Part shown: one piece after another, positions 1 to 10,352 of the stretch
Layout of the letters: each line of letters starts with the position of its first letter
Numbering within the stretch: position 1 is the first letter of the stretch
Origin: Mesorhizobium sp. L-2-11
GTDB lineage: Bacteria; Pseudomonadota; Alphaproteobacteria; Rhizobiales; Rhizobiaceae
DNA: 64,000 bases
Direction: 5' to 3'
NCBI RefSeq assembly: GCF_016756595.1
Contig: NZ_AP023257.1
Location: 1,814,001-1,878,000 of the forward strand
Translations under genes and position numbers: made by a program
Notes under the pieces: model-generated
Seen by the model: only the letters and a program-made list of their open reading frames with translations
Told to the model about the DNA's origin: nothing
Databases searched by the model: none

Positions 1-2
1 CC

Positions 3-1538
3 TATGCCATCGGCCGCCAGTTGCCCGGCGACCGCTGGCTGATGGAGGTGGCGGGCTGGACCTGGCGCATAAAGCTGTCGCTGCATTTGACGCTCGATTT
101 GATGCGCGATCTGCGCGAGCGGGCCGAGGAGGAGGCGATCCAAGTCTTCGCCCGCAACCTGAAGGATTTGCTGCTCGCCGCCCCGGCCGGATCGCGCGCC
201 ACGATGGGTCTCGATCCCGGCATCCGCACCGGCGTCAAGGTGGCGGTGGTGGACGGCACCGGCAAGCTCTTGGCGACGACGACGGTCTATCCGTTTCCGC
301 CGAAGAACGATGTGCGCGGCACGCAAGCCGAGCTGGCAAAGCTCATCCGCCTGCACAAGGTCGAGTTGATTTCCATCGGCAACGGCACCGGCAGCCGCGA
401 GACGGAAAGGCTGGTGACCGACATGCTGTCCGACATGCCTGCCGAGTCCGGGCCGAAGCCGCTCAAGGTCATCGTCAGCGAGGCGGGCGCCTCGGTCTAT
501 TCCGCCTCGGCGACGGCAGCGGCGGAATTTCCCGGCCTTGACGTGTCGCTGCGCGGCGCGGTGTCGATCGCGCGACGTCTGCAGGATCCGCTCGCCGAAC
601 TGGTCAAGATCGAGCCGAAGTCGATCGGCGTTGGCCAGTATCAGCACGATGTCGACCAGTACCGGCTCGGCCGCTCGCTGGAAGCGGTGGTCGAGGACGC
701 GGTCAATGCCGTCGGCGTCGACCTCAACACCGCCTCGGCGCCGCTGCTGGCCCGGGTTTCGGGCCTTGGCGCCTCGCTGGCTGAGGCGATTACCGCGCAC
801 CGTGACGCGAACGGCCCTTTTGCCAGCCGCCGCGACCTGTTGAAGGTCTCTCGCCTTGGACCCCGCGCCTTCGAGCAATGCGCCGGCTTCCTGCGCATTG
901 CCAACGGCACCGAACCGCTCGATGCCTCGGCCGTGCATCCCGAAGCGTATGGCGTGGCGAAAAAGATTGTTGCGGCCTGCGGGCGCGACCTCCGCTCGCT
1001 GATGGGCGACAGTGCCGCTCTCAAGGCGCTCGATCCGCGTGTCTTCGTCGATGAGCGGTTCGGCCTGCCGACGGTGCGCGATATCCTCGCGGAACTGGAA
1101 AAGCCCGGCCGCGATCCGCGCCCCGGCTTCAAGACCGCGACCTTTGCCGACGGCGTCGACGACATCAAGGATTTGAAGCCAGGCATGCTGCTGGAGGGCA
1201 CTGTCACCAATGTCGCCGCTTTCGGCGCCTTCGTCGATATCGGCGTGCATCAGGACGGCCTGGTGCATGTCTCGCAACTGGCCGACCGTTTCGTCAAGGA
1301 CGCGCATGAGGTGGTGAAAGCCGGCGACGTGGTCAAGGTGCGCGTCGTCGACATCGACATCAAGCGCAAGCGCATCGGCCTTTCGATGCGCAGGGATGGC
1401 GACGGCGGTACACCGAAGCGGCGCGACAATCGCAGCAGACCGGTGCCGCGCGCGCCGGCGCCGCAGCGTCAGCCGGAACGGGCGGCAGGGCAGGGTGCAT
1501 TCGGCGCCGCATTGGCGGAGGCGATGAAGCGTAAGTAG
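3..1538 (+). CDS. tex: Tex-family RNA-binding transcription accessory protein, 5' truncated by window edge
   Basis: The reading frame is open to the first base, so this is the C-terminal ~511 residues of a protein usually about 770 long; the N-terminal helical part lies outside the window. The visible part begins in the YqgF/RNase H-like fold ([16 protein letters not shown] near residues 69-84), followed by the helix-hairpin-helix region ([15 protein letters not shown], then [19 protein letters not shown]) and a C-terminal S1 domain ([20 protein letters not shown] through KRIGLSMR). It ends in a basic, proline-rich tail. Tex binds RNA and is linked to transcription and RNA quality control in the cytoplasm. 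The gene is followed by an intergenic palindromic repeat, so it probably ends its own transcript. The family call is firm; the exact molecular role of Tex is not settled. Confidence 0.95.
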   Translation, partial: YAIGRQLPGDRWLMEVAGWTWRIKLSLHLTLDLMRDLRERAEEEAIQVFARNLKDLLLAAPAGSRATMGLDPGIRTGVKVAVVDGTGKLLATTTVYPFPPKNDVRGTQAELAKLIRLHKVELISIGNGTGSRETERLVTDMLSDMPAESGPKPLKVIVSEAGASVYSASATAAAEFPGLDVSLRGAVSIARRLQDPLAELVKIEPKSIGVGQYQHDVDQYRLGRSLEAVVEDAVNAVGVDLNTASAPLLARVSGLGASLAEAITAHRDANGPFASRRDLLKVSRLGPRAFEQCAGFLRIANGTEPLDASAVHPEAYGVAKKIVAACGRDLRSLMGDSAALKALDPRVFVDERFGLPTVRDILAELEKPGRDPRPGFKTATFADGVDDIKDLKPGMLLEGTVTNVAAFGAFVDIGVHQDGLVHVSQLADRFVKDAHEVVKAGDVVKVRVVDIDIKRKRIGLSMRRDGDGGTPKRRDNRSRPVPRAPAPQRQPERAAGQGAFGAALAEAMKRK

Positions 1539-1716
1539 CAGGCGATCGCTGTCGACGTCGGCGCAGCCCCTCATCTGCCTGCCGGCATCTTCTCCCCGTG
1601 AACGGGGAGAAGGGGGCTGGCCGCAACGTCTGCGCCCTTTCTGCAGCGCTGCAGATTGGCGAAATCCTTTGCGAAGGCGTCTTTCTCCCCGTCACTATAC
1701 GGGGAGAAATGCCCGG

Positions 1717-3055
1717 TGTCCGAACCGGATAGATAGGTAACAGAGTAGACCGATTGCATAGGTGACAGTTTTCTTGTCCGCCGGGAGGTACCGGCGATGG
1801 TTTGGCGAGAGACTGACATCATGGACGAGCGGTTGAGGTTTATAGTGGATTGCCTTTCGGGAGAGGAGACGATGACGGCTGTTTGCGAGCGGTACGGGAT
1901 ATCGCGCAAGATCGGCTACAAGTGGCTTGGTCGTTACCGGGAGTTCGGCCCGGAAGGTTTGCATGATCTGCCGCGAGCGCCGCTCAATCACGGCCGCGCG
2001 ACCGCTGCCGATCTGGTTGAGCGGATCGTTGCGCTGAAGGAGGCGCATCCGGCATGGGGGCCCAAGAAGATCATCGGGCGGCTCAAGCGTGAGGCGCCGT
2101 CGCACCCGTGGCCGGCGATCTCGACGGCCGGCGAGATTCTGAAGCGCCACGGCCTTGTCGGCCGGCGGCGGGGGCGCTGGAGAGCTGTGGGCAACGGCCC
2201 CTGGCCAGATGCGCAAAGGCCGAATGCGGTGTGGACGGGCGACCACAAGGGCTGGTTCCGGACCCGTGACGGGTGGCGCTGCGAACCGTTGACAGTGCTG
2301 GATGCGTGGAGCCGCTACCTGTTGGCGCTCGAAGCGACGGGTTCGACGGCAGATGAGGAGGCCTGGCCGGTGTTCGAACGGCTGTTTGAGGAGCATGGTC
2401 TGCCGGATCGGTTCAGAAGCGACAATGGTTCACCCTTCGCGTCGGCCGGCGTCACCGGGCTGACGCCGCTTGCGGTGCGCTTCATCAAGCTCGGCATCGC
2501 GCTGGAGCGGATCGCGCCCGGCAAGCCTCAGCAGAACGGCTGCCACGAGCGCTTTCACCTGACCATGTTGCCGCTGGCCAAGGCGCCTGAGATCGACAGA
2601 CAGGCGCAGAGCCAGGCTTTCGACGCCTTCCGTCGCGAGTACAATGAGGAGCGTCCGCATGAGGCGCTCGGCATGGACACGCCGGCCGAATACTACCGCG
2701 GTAGCGAGCGGCAAATGCCGGCCAACGTGCCCGAGCCCGACTATCCGGCCGAGGCCGCAGTCAGGCGCGTGCGCAACAATGGCGCGATCAAGTGGCAGGG
2801 CGGCGAGATCTATGTCTCGGCCTCGCTTGCCGGCGAGCCGGTCGCCGTCGAAGAAACCGAAACCGGCGAATGGGCCTTACGCTTCTACGCCCACCCGCTC
2901 GGCCACATCGATCTCAAGCGAATGCGCCTGGTCCGCCGCAGCGCCTTGCAACCCCGACCAGCCGGCGCTGCGGCGGACACCACTGCGCAGGAGAAGGGGG
3001 GAAAACTGTAACCTATGTATCCGGTTCAAACTGTTACCTATCTATCGGCTGGACA
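1717..3055 (+). mobile_element. IS481-family insertion sequence, apparently complete
   Basis: The ends are inverted: the left starts TGTCCGAACCGGATAGATAG and the right, read inward, starts TGTCCAGCCGATAGATAGG. Each end carries two copies of an ATAGGTRACAG-like motif (left about 1733-1767, right about 3006-3040), which look like paired transposase-binding sites. A 4-bp CCGG lies directly outside both ends (1713-1716 and 3056-3059) and is a likely target duplication, although it is self-complementary and so weak evidence alone. The element carries one full-length transposase gene and has landed in a palindromic repeat. Confidence 0.85.
1797..3011 (+). CDS. IS481-family transposase (DDE integrase core)
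   Basis: 404 residues with an N-terminal helix-turn-helix region (AVCERYGISRKIGYKWLGRY, about residues 25-44) and an rve-type integrase core. The catalytic acids are visible: Asp in VWTGDHKGWF, Asp in RFRSDNGSPF and Glu in QQNGCHERFHL. The C-terminal region after the core is the extra domain usual in longer IS481 proteins. The start at 1797 is supported by GGGAGG eight bases upstream; a second in-frame ATG lies a few codons further on. There are no stops or frameshifts, so the element may be active. The gene ends within the right-end inverted repeat. Confidence 0.93.
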   Translation: MVWRETDIMDERLRFIVDCLSGEETMTAVCERYGISRKIGYKWLGRYREFGPEGLHDLPRAPLNHGRATAADLVERIVALKEAHPAWGPKKIIGRLKREAPSHPWPAISTAGEILKRHGLVGRRRGRWRAVGNGPWPDAQRPNAVWTGDHKGWFRTRDGWRCEPLTVLDAWSRYLLALEATGSTADEEAWPVFERLFEEHGLPDRFRSDNGSPFASAGVTGLTPLAVRFIKLGIALERIAPGKPQQNGCHERFHLTMLPLAKAPEIDRQAQSQAFDAFRREYNEERPHEALGMDTPAEYYRGSERQMPANVPEPDYPAEAAVRRVRNNGAIKWQGGEIYVSASLAGEPVAVEETETGEWALRFYAHPLGHIDLKRMRLVRRSALQPRPAGAAADTTAQEKGGKL

Positions 3056-3171
3056 CCGGCAGGGCAATGAGGGGCAGCGCCAATGCTCATGGGTTGCGAA
3101 GCAATTTCGTTTGATTTTTTCGAACTGGAAGCCGATAAGCCGCCCAATTCCGTCATCTGGAGACAAAGGCC

Positions 3172-4362
3172 ATGGCCGCCGACAAGAACGCATTCGTCTG
3201 GGATGATCCTTTCCTGATCGAGGACCAGCTTTCGGAAGACGAACGGATGGTGCGCGATGGCGCAGCGGCATTCGCCGCCGACAAGCTCGCCCCCAGGATC
3301 GAGGAAGCCTATCTCGAGGAAAAGACCGATGCCGGGATCTTTCGCGAGATGGGCGAGGTCGGGCTGCTCGGCATCACCATTCCGGAAGAATATGGCGGGC
3401 TCGGCGCCAACTACGTCACCTATGGCCTGGTGGCGCGCGAAGTCGAGCGCATCGACTCGGGCTATCGCTCGATGATGAGCGTGCAGTCGTCGCTGGTGAT
3501 GTTTCCGATCCATGCCTATGGCTCGGAGGCGCAACGCAAAAAATACCTGCCGAAGCTGGCGTCAGGCGAATGGATCGGCTGCTTCGGCCTGACCGAGCCG
3601 GATGCCGGTTCCGATCCGGGCGGCATGAAGACGCGCGCCGAGAAGACGGCGAACGGCTACAGGATCTCGGGCACGAAAATGTGGATTTCCAACGCGCCGA
3701 TCGCCGACGTTTTCGTCGTCTGGGCGAAATCGGCGGCGCATGACAATGAGATTCGCGGCTTCGTGCTGGAAAAAGGCATGAAGGGGCTGTCGGCGCCAAA
3801 GATCGACGGAAAACTCAGTCTCCGCGCGTCGATCACCGGCGAAGTGGTGATGGAAGGCGTCGAGGTCGGCGAGGATGCGCTGCTGCCTGACGTGTCGGGC
3901 CTGAAAGGGCCGTTCGGCTGCCTCAACCGGGCGCGCTACGGCATTTCGTGGGGGGCGATGGGCGCGGCGGAAGATTGCTGGCACCGCGCCCGCCAATACG
4001 GCCTCGACCGCAAGCAGTTCGGCAAGCCGCTGGCCGGCACGCAGCTGTTCCAGAAGAAGCTCGCCGACATGCAGACCGAGATCGCGCTTGGGTTGCAGGG
4101 CAGCTTGCGGGTCGGGCGGCTGATGGATGAGGGCAAGATGGCGCCGGAGATGATCTCGATCGTCAAGCGCAACAATTGCGGCAAGGCGCTCGACATCGCC
4201 CGCCAGGCCCGCGACATGCATGGCGGCAACGGCATCCAGATCGGCTATCACGTCATGCGCCACGCGCAGAACCTGGAAACGGTCAACACCTATGAGGGCA
4301 CGCATGACGTGCATGCACTGATCCTTGGACGGGCGCAGACCGGATTGCAGGCGTTTTTCTAA
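3172..4362 (+). CDS. gcdH: Glutaryl-CoA dehydrogenase (acyl-CoA dehydrogenase family)
   Basis: 396 residues, the normal length for this FAD flavoprotein, which oxidises and decarboxylates glutaryl-CoA to crotonyl-CoA in lysine, tryptophan and benzoate breakdown. The acyl-CoA dehydrogenase N-terminal, middle ([20 protein letters not shown]) and C-terminal domains are all present. The catalytic base is expected to be Glu375 in [17 protein letters not shown], a sequence typical of the glutaryl-CoA subgroup. A start at 3172 gives the usual N-terminus, with GGAGA in the upstream spacer. The gene stands alone just after the IS-split repeat, so the insertion may have separated it from its native upstream sequence. 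An ALDH7 dehydrogenase at 15.5 kb could serve the same lysine route, but it is not linked. The closest alternative is another short-chain acyl-CoA dehydrogenase. Confidence 0.9.
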   Translation: MAADKNAFVWDDPFLIEDQLSEDERMVRDGAAAFAADKLAPRIEEAYLEEKTDAGIFREMGEVGLLGITIPEEYGGLGANYVTYGLVAREVERIDSGYRSMMSVQSSLVMFPIHAYGSEAQRKKYLPKLASGEWIGCFGLTEPDAGSDPGGMKTRAEKTANGYRISGTKMWISNAPIADVFVVWAKSAAHDNEIRGFVLEKGMKGLSAPKIDGKLSLRASITGEVVMEGVEVGEDALLPDVSGLKGPFGCLNRARYGISWGAMGAAEDCWHRARQYGLDRKQFGKPLAGTQLFQKKLADMQTEIALGLQGSLRVGRLMDEGKMAPEMISIVKRNNCGKALDIARQARDMHGGNGIQIGYHVMRHAQNLETVNTYEGTHDVHALILGRAQTGLQAFF

Positions 4363-4380
4363 GCCGGCCCCGAGGCCGGC
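4363..4380 (+). terminator. GC-rich hairpin after gcdH, possible terminator
   Basis: A perfect 7-bp stem (GCCGGCC, CCGA loop, GGCCGGC) begins directly after the gcdH stop codon. It has no run of T after it, so it is a weak candidate for intrinsic termination or a transcript-end stabiliser. Confidence 0.3.
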
Positions 4381-4485
4381 AACGCTGCTTAAATTAGATG
4401 CACCGCAACATCTCTGCTTGGAGAATGGCCAGCATTTGTGTCAGGGTTCGGCGAGTTCGTTTGAAACGCCGACTTTCGAGGCCCC

Positions 4486-7400
4486 ATGGCAATTCTGGCA
4501 GCCGTCTACCACCTGACCCACTACAAATATGACCGGCCGGTCGTTCTCGGCCCACAGGTCATCAGGCTGCAGCCGGCGCCGCATTCCCGCACCAAGGTGC
4601 TCAGCCATTCGCTGAAGGTCGGGCCGGCGAACCACTTCGTCAACCTGCAGCAGGATCCCTACGGCAATTTCCTGGCGCGCTTCGTGTTTCCGGAACCGGT
4701 GACGGAACTGAAGATCGAGGTCGACCTCGTCGCCGACATGACGGTCTATAATCCATTCGATTTCTTCGTCGAGCCGGCGGCCGAGATCTTTCCGTTCGAC
4801 TACCCGGAAGAGATCAGCGATGATCTTACCATCTACCGGACGCCGGAACCGGCTGGACCGCTGCTGTCGGCGTTCCTGCAAACCATCGACCGCCACCCCA
4901 CCAACACCGTCAATTTCGTCGTTGACCTCAATGCGCGCCTGCAGCGCGAGATCGCCTATATCGTGCGCATGGAAACCGGCGTTTTTTCGCCGGAGGAAAC
5001 GCTGGCCGCCAAGAAAGGCTCGTGCCGCGATACTAGCTGGCTGCTGGTGCAGATCCTGAGGAACCTCGGCATCGCCGCGCGCTTCGTTTCCGGCTACCTG
5101 ATCCAGCTGAAGCCGGATCTCGTCGCGCTTGACGGACCGCCCGGCACTGCCGTCGACTTCACCGATCTGCATGCCTGGTGCGAAGTCTATCTGCCGGGCG
5201 CCGGTTGGATCGGCTTCGACCCGACCTCCGGCCTGCTCACCGGCGAAAGCCATGTGCCGCTCGCCGCGACGCCGCATTTCCGCAACGCCGCGCCGATTTC
5301 CGGCATGGCGAGCTTCGCCAATGTCGAGTTCGGCTTCGACATGCGGGTCGACCGCATCGCCGAGCACCCACGTATCACCAAGCCATTCTCCGACGAAAGC
5401 TGGCAGGCGCTTGACGCATTGGGCATTGAGGTCGACGCCGCGCTCGAGGCCGGCGACGTGCGGCTGACCATGGGTGGCGAGCCGACCTTCGTGTCGATCG
5501 ACGATTTCGAGGCGGAGGAGTGGAATACCGCCGCCGTCGGCCCGACAAAGCGCGAAAAGGCCGATGCGCTGATCCGCCGGCTGCGCGAGCGTTTCGCACC
5601 GGGCGGCTTCCTGCACTACGGGCAGGGCAAGTGGTATCCGGGCGAAAGCCTGCCGCGCTGGACCTTCTCGCTGTACTGGCGCGCCGACGGCGAGCCGGTG
5701 TGGAGCGATGCGTCGCTGATCGCGCGGGAGAATAGCGACGCAGATGAAGCAGGCGAAGCAGATGTCGGCCCGAAGCAGGCTGAAAGCCTGCTAACGGCGA
5801 TTGCCGATCAACTCGGCATCGACAACACCATGGTCAGCGAAGCCTATGAGGACCCGGCCGAGTGGCTGCTCAAGGAAGGCAAGCTGCCGGAGAATGTCGA
5901 TCCGTCCAATTCGAAGCTGGACGACCCCGAGGAGCGCAGCCGCATGGCGCGGGTGTTCGAGCGCGGCCTGACCAAGCCGTCGGGCTATGTACTGCCGGTC
6001 CAGCGCTGGAACAGCCAGGCATCGGGACCGCGCTGGCGTTCGGAGAAATGGAAGACGCGGCGCGGCAGGCTGTTTCTGGTGCCGGGCGATTCACCGGTCG
6101 GCTATCGCCTGCCGCTCGGCACGCTTCCCCATGTGCCGCCGGCGCAGTTCCCCTATATCGTGCCGGTCGACCCGTCGCTGCCGCGCGGAGCATTGCCGGC
6201 GCGCGAGGCTATTTTGCCGGGAGCTGCCCCTGTACAGGGGGCGGCCCATTTGCCCGAGCCCATTTTGGCCGAACTTGAAGGCGCCGACGAAATGGCGCGT
6301 CGGCAGCAGGCGGCGTCCTTCGCCGCCGCGAGCGGCCAGCAGGACCGTGTCGAACAGGAGATTACCGAGATCGGTGGAGCGGTGCGCACCGCGCTGTCGG
6401 TCGAGCCGCGCGACGGACGGCTTTGTGTGTTCATGCCGCCGGTCGAGGCGCTGGAAGATTATCTCGAACTTGTCGCGGCGGCCGAGAATGCGGCAAAAAC
6501 TATCGGGCTGCCGGTGCATATCGAGGGCTACGGGCCGCCACACGATCCGCGCCTCAACGTCATCCGCGTGGCTCCGGATCCCGGCGTCATCGAAGTGAAC
6601 ATCCATCCGGCTGCGAACTGGCAGGACTGCGTGGCGACGACCACGGCGATCTATGAGGAGGCGCGGCAGACGCGGCTTGGCGCCGACAAGTTCATGATCG
6701 ACGGCCGCCACACCGGCACCGGCGGCGGTAACCATGTCGTCGTCGGCGGCGCGACACCCAACGACAGTCCGTTCCTGCGCCGCCCCGATTTGCTGAAAAG
6801 CCTTGTCCTGCAATGGCAGCGCCACCCGTCGCTGTCCTATCTGTTCTCGGGCCTGTTCATCGGCCCGACCAGCCAGGCGCCGCGCTTCGACGAGGCGCGC
6901 CACGATTCGCTGTACGAGCTCGAGATCGCCATGGCGCAGGTGCCGCATCCGGACAGCGGCAATGCACCGCTGCCGTGGCTGGTCGACCGGCTGTTCCGCA
7001 ACCTCCTGACCGACGTGACTGGGAACACCCACCGTTCGGAAATCTGCATCGACAAGCTCTTTTCGCCGGACGGCCCGACCGGCCGGCTGGGGCTGGTCGA
7101 GTTCCGCGGCTTCGAGATGCCGCCCAATGCGCGCATGAGCCTGGCGCAGCAATTGCTGGTGCGCGCCATCATCGCCCGCGCCTGGAAGAACCCGCTCGAT
7201 GGCCGTTTCGTGCGCTGGGGCACGTCTCTGCATGACCGTTTTATGCTGCCGCACTATGTCTGGGCTGACTTTCTCGACGTGCTGGACGACCTCAAGTTGA
7301 ACGGCTTTGAATTCCGTCCCGAATGGTTCGACGCGCAGCTCGAATTCCGCTTCCCGTTCTGCGGTGAGTTTAGCCAAGCCGGCATCAAGTTGGAGCTGCG

Positions 7401-7899
7401 GCAAGCGCTGGAGCCATGGCATGTCATGGGCGAGCAGGGCGCCATCGGCGGCACGGTGCGCTTCGTCGATTCCTCGGTCGAGCGGCTGCAGGTGAAGACC
7501 GAAGGGCTCAATCCGGAGCGTCACGCCGTCGTCTGTAACGGCCGTATCGTGCCGATGAAGGTGACCGACACCAGGGAGATCGCGGTGGCCGGCGTCCGCT
7601 TCAAGGCCTGGCAGCCGTCATCTGGCCTGCATCCAGCACTGTTGGTCAACACGCCGCTGGTCTTCGACATCTACGATCGCTGGTCGGGCCGGGCCATCGG
7701 CGGCTGCGTCTACCATGTCGCGCATCCCGGCGGGCGCAGCTACGACACTTTTCCGGTCAACGGCAACGAAGCGGAGGCGCGACGGCTCGCCCGCTTCGAG
7801 CCGCGCGGCCATACGCCGTCCGCCTACGCGCTGCGCGACGAACAAGCCGCTGAAGATTTCCCGATGACCCTTGACCTGCGGCGGCCTGCAAGACTCTGA
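4486..7899 (+). CDS. Transglutaminase-like / DUF2126 amidoligase-like fusion protein
   Basis: 1137 residues. The N-terminal third is a bacterial transglutaminase-like domain with the complete papain-like triad: Cys180 in [10 protein letters not shown], His229 in DLHAWCEVY and Asp245 in IGFDPTSG. The rest matches DUF2126, starting near [20 protein letters not shown] and including [20 protein letters not shown] and [19 protein letters not shown]. Comparative genomics of amidoligases has placed DUF2126 with glutamine-synthetase-like COOH-NH2 ligases, predicted to join or modify peptides; I know of no biochemical proof. No signal peptide is evident, so it is likely cytoplasmic. It is followed 6 bp later by the ATP-grasp/alpha-E gene and then a second transglutaminase, the classic conserved neighbourhood. 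ATG at 4486 opens the expected [12 protein letters not shown] start. The fold calls are firm; the substrate is unknown. Confidence 0.9.
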   Translation: MAILAAVYHLTHYKYDRPVVLGPQVIRLQPAPHSRTKVLSHSLKVGPANHFVNLQQDPYGNFLARFVFPEPVTELKIEVDLVADMTVYNPFDFFVEPAAEIFPFDYPEEISDDLTIYRTPEPAGPLLSAFLQTIDRHPTNTVNFVVDLNARLQREIAYIVRMETGVFSPEETLAAKKGSCRDTSWLLVQILRNLGIAARFVSGYLIQLKPDLVALDGPPGTAVDFTDLHAWCEVYLPGAGWIGFDPTSGLLTGESHVPLAATPHFRNAAPISGMASFANVEFGFDMRVDRIAEHPRITKPFSDESWQALDALGIEVDAALEAGDVRLTMGGEPTFVSIDDFEAEEWNTAAVGPTKREKADALIRRLRERFAPGGFLHYGQGKWYPGESLPRWTFSLYWRADGEPVWSDASLIARENSDADEAGEADVGPKQAESLLTAIADQLGIDNTMVSEAYEDPAEWLLKEGKLPENVDPSNSKLDDPEERSRMARVFERGLTKPSGYVLPVQRWNSQASGPRWRSEKWKTRRGRLFLVPGDSPVGYRLPLGTLPHVPPAQFPYIVPVDPSLPRGALPAREAILPGAAPVQGAAHLPEPILAELEGADEMARRQQAASFAAASGQQDRVEQEITEIGGAVRTALSVEPRDGRLCVFMPPVEALEDYLELVAAAENAAKTIGLPVHIEGYGPPHDPRLNVIRVAPDPGVIEVNIHPAANWQDCVATTTAIYEEARQTRLGADKFMIDGRHTGTGGGNHVVVGGATPNDSPFLRRPDLLKSLVLQWQRHPSLSYLFSGLFIGPTSQAPRFDEARHDSLYELEIAMAQVPHPDSGNAPLPWLVDRLFRNLLTDVTGNTHRSEICIDKLFSPDGPTGRLGLVEFRGFEMPPNARMSLAQQLLVRAIIARAWKNPLDGRFVRWGTSLHDRFMLPHYVWADFLDVLDDLKLNGFEFRPEWFDAQLEFRFPFCGEFSQAGIKLELRQALEPWHVMGEQGAIGGTVRFVDSSVERLQVKTEGLNPERHAVVCNGRIVPMKVTDTREIAVAGVRFKAWQPSSGLHPALLVNTPLVFDIYDRWSGRAIGGCVYHVAHPGGRSYDTFPVNGNEAEARRLARFEPRGHTPSAYALRDEQAAEDFPMTLDLRRPARL

Positions 7900-7905
7900 T
7901 CAGCC

Positions 7906-10311
7906 ATGGCAAAGGGGAATAACCAGGAAATAATCGGCAGGCCGCATAATTTGCTGGAGCACTACCAGCCGATCGACGGCGTCGTCGACGAGATGGTCGA
8001 TGCATCAGGCAATCCCCGTCCGGTCTGGAAGGACTTCATCGAGGCGCTGGAAGATCTGGGGCCTGAAAAGCTCGCCCAGCGTTTTGCTCGCGCCGACCAG
8101 TATCTGCGCGACGCCGGCGTCTACTACCGTCTCTACGATCAGGCCGGCGCCAATGAGCGCGAATGGCCGCTGGCGCATGTGCCTGTCCTGATAGAGGAGC
8201 AGGAATGGGCCGCGATCAGTGCCGGCCTGGTTCAGCGGGCCGAACTGTTCGAGGAGACGATTGCCGATATCTACGGGGCGAACCACCTGGTCGAGAAAGG
8301 CATCCTGCCGGCAGGGCTGATCGCGGCCAGCCCGGAATATTTGCGCCCCGTCGTCGGCACCAGGCCGGCCAGCGGCCATTTCCTGCATTTCTGCGCGTTC
8401 GAGCTCGGCCGTGGACCGGATGGCCGCTGGTGGGTGCTGGGTGACCGCACGCAGGCGCCGTCGGGCGCCGGCTTTGCGCTGGAAAATCGCGTCGCCACCA
8501 CGCGTGCGTTGTCCGACATTTATGGCGAGATGCACGTGCACCGCCTTGCCGGCTTCTTCCGTCGCTTTCGCGACGCGCTGAACGGCATGGCCAAGGCATC
8601 AGGCGGCCGTGTCGCCATCCTGACGCCGGGGCCACTCAACGAAACCTATTACGAGCATGCCTATATCGCCCGCTATCTCGGCATCATGCTGCTCGAAGGC
8701 GAGGATCTGACCGTGTCCGGCGGTAGATTGATGGTGCGCACGGTTTCCGGGCTGGCGCCGGTCAGCGTGCTGTGGCGGCGGCTCGACGCCGCCTTCGCCG
8801 ATCCGCTGGAGCTGCGGCCGGATTCGCAGATCGGCACGCCAGGGCTGGTCGAGGCGATCCGCCGGGGAGCCGTGTCAGCCGTTAACGCGCTCGGCTCCGG
8901 GCTGATGGAAACGCGGGCGCTGTTCGCCTTCCTGCCAAAAATTTCGCGCGAATTGCGCAATGAGGAGCTTCTCTTGCCGAGCGTCGCGACATGGTGGTGT
9001 GGCCGGGACGCCGACCGTGACCATGTGCTGGCCAACCTCGACCGCATGGTGATCGGTCCGGCGTTGTCGACGCGGCTTGCCTTCGAGGATGACGATTGCA
9101 CCAGGCTGGGCTCGGCGCTGGTTGCCGGGGAACGGGCCGAACTGATAGCCCGGATCGAACGGGACGGCGGCGCCTTCGTCGGACAGGAAGCGGTAACGCT
9201 TTCGACCACGCCAGTCTATGTCGGCGGTCGGCTTGAGCCGCGTCCGGCAGCCCTGCGCGTCTATCTGGCGCGAACGCCGGAAGGCTGGACGGTGATGCCC
9301 GGCGGCTTTGCCCGTGTCGGCTTTTCGCTCGATCCGACGGCAATCGCCATGCAGCGCGGCGGCCAGGCTGCGGATGTATGGGTGGTCAGCGACAGGCCGG
9401 TGGAGCGCGAGACGCTGCTGCCGCAGGAGCACGACAGTTTTATCCGCACCTCGCCAGGCAGCCTGCCCAGCCGCGCGGCGGAAAACCTGACATGGCTCGG
9501 CCGCTATATCGAGCGATCGGAAGACACTGTGCGCATCCTGCGCGCCTATCACGTGCGGCTGGCCGAGGCCTCCGACCCGGACATGCCCTTGCTTGCCGAT
9601 ATCAGAGACCATCTTGAACCGTTCGGCATCGACGTCGCGGCGGCGATCCCGCCGGGGTTGATCGCAACGCTGGACAGCGCCGTTTACAGCGCCGGGCAGA
9701 TCCGCGACCGCTTCTCGCCCGACGGCTGGCTGGCGCTGAACGATCTGTCGAAGACCATTCATCAATTTGCGACAACGGTCGCGCCGGGCGATGACGCGAC
9801 GCGGGCGATGACGGTCATCCTGCGCAAGCTCGCCGGGTTTTCCGGCCTGCTGCATGAGAACATGTATCGCTTCACCGGCTGGCGCTTCCTGGAGATCGGC
9901 CGGCGGTTGGAACGCGGCATCCAGATCGCCCGCACGCTTGCCCGGCTGACCGGGGCTGCGGCGCCCGAAGGCGCGCTCGACATGATGCTGGAGATCGGCG
10001 ACAGCGTGATGACCCACCGGCGCCAGTATCCGGTGCAGGCCGGCAGGCGCACGGTGATCGACCTCCTGGTGCTCGATCCGCTCAACCCGCGCTCCATCCT
10101 GTTCCAGCTCGAGCGGCTGAAGGCCGAAATCGCGCTGTTGCCGTCTATCGGCGGCGAGGGGCATATGTCGCAGGCGGCGAAAGAGATACTGCAGCTCAAT
10201 ACGGCAATAGCCATCAAGGAGCCCGCGGACATGACGGCGCAGGCCCTGGACGATCTCGCCAGCGAGATCGGCGGCCTCTATAACAGCCTCGCCAAGGCTT
10301 ATTTCGGGTAA
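7906..10311 (+). CDS. Circularly permuted ATP-grasp / alpha-E fusion protein
   Basis: 801 residues. The first ~470 match the circularly permuted ATP-grasp family (formerly DUF404/DUF407): GVYYRLYDQAGANEREWPL, ILTPGPLNETYYEHAYIARY, VSGGRLMVRTVSGLAPVSVL and SRELRNEELLLPSVATWWCG are typical blocks. From about residue 520 (SLPSRAAENLTWLGRYIERS) to the end it is the helical alpha-E domain (formerly DUF403). In many genomes these are two genes; here they are one. ATP-grasp enzymes make carboxylate-amine or thiol bonds through an acylphosphate, so the protein is predicted to ligate amino acids or modify a peptide in concert with the flanking transglutaminase-like proteins. It starts 6 bp after the upstream stop, indicating cotranscription. 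The substrate cannot be read from sequence. Confidence 0.9.
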   Translation: MAKGNNQEIIGRPHNLLEHYQPIDGVVDEMVDASGNPRPVWKDFIEALEDLGPEKLAQRFARADQYLRDAGVYYRLYDQAGANEREWPLAHVPVLIEEQEWAAISAGLVQRAELFEETIADIYGANHLVEKGILPAGLIAASPEYLRPVVGTRPASGHFLHFCAFELGRGPDGRWWVLGDRTQAPSGAGFALENRVATTRALSDIYGEMHVHRLAGFFRRFRDALNGMAKASGGRVAILTPGPLNETYYEHAYIARYLGIMLLEGEDLTVSGGRLMVRTVSGLAPVSVLWRRLDAAFADPLELRPDSQIGTPGLVEAIRRGAVSAVNALGSGLMETRALFAFLPKISRELRNEELLLPSVATWWCGRDADRDHVLANLDRMVIGPALSTRLAFEDDDCTRLGSALVAGERAELIARIERDGGAFVGQEAVTLSTTPVYVGGRLEPRPAALRVYLARTPEGWTVMPGGFARVGFSLDPTAIAMQRGGQAADVWVVSDRPVERETLLPQEHDSFIRTSPGSLPSRAAENLTWLGRYIERSEDTVRILRAYHVRLAEASDPDMPLLADIRDHLEPFGIDVAAAIPPGLIATLDSAVYSAGQIRDRFSPDGWLALNDLSKTIHQFATTVAPGDDATRAMTVILRKLAGFSGLLHENMYRFTGWRFLEIGRRLERGIQIARTLARLTGAAAPEGALDMMLEIGDSVMTHRRQYPVQAGRRTVIDLLVLDPLNPRSILFQLERLKAEIALLPSIGGEGHMSQAAKEILQLNTAIAIKEPADMTAQALDDLASEIGGLYNSLAKAYFG

Positions 10312-10352
10312 GGCCTACTTCGGCTAAGGACGGGTTCCGGATAAAGGCTGGC

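Larger units (their letters stand above)
1561..3080. repeat. Palindromic intergenic repeat (~177 bp) split by an IS481 insertion
   Basis: The left end (1561-1597) and right end (3056-3080, continuing leftward from 1716) are inverted copies of each other. Reading in from the left gives CCCCTCATCTGCCTGCCGGC, and reading in from the right gives CCCCTCATTGCCCTGCCGGG; both lead to CTCCCC-type arms. Inside there are further short inverted arms (TTCTCCCCGT/ACGGGGAGAA at 1590-1612 and CTTTCTCCCCGT/ACGGGGAGAA at 1681-1708). Removing the IS and one CCGG copy restores a continuous element. It resembles the mosaic intergenic repeats common in Mesorhizobium and relatives; that family link is from memory. 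Confidence 0.8.
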
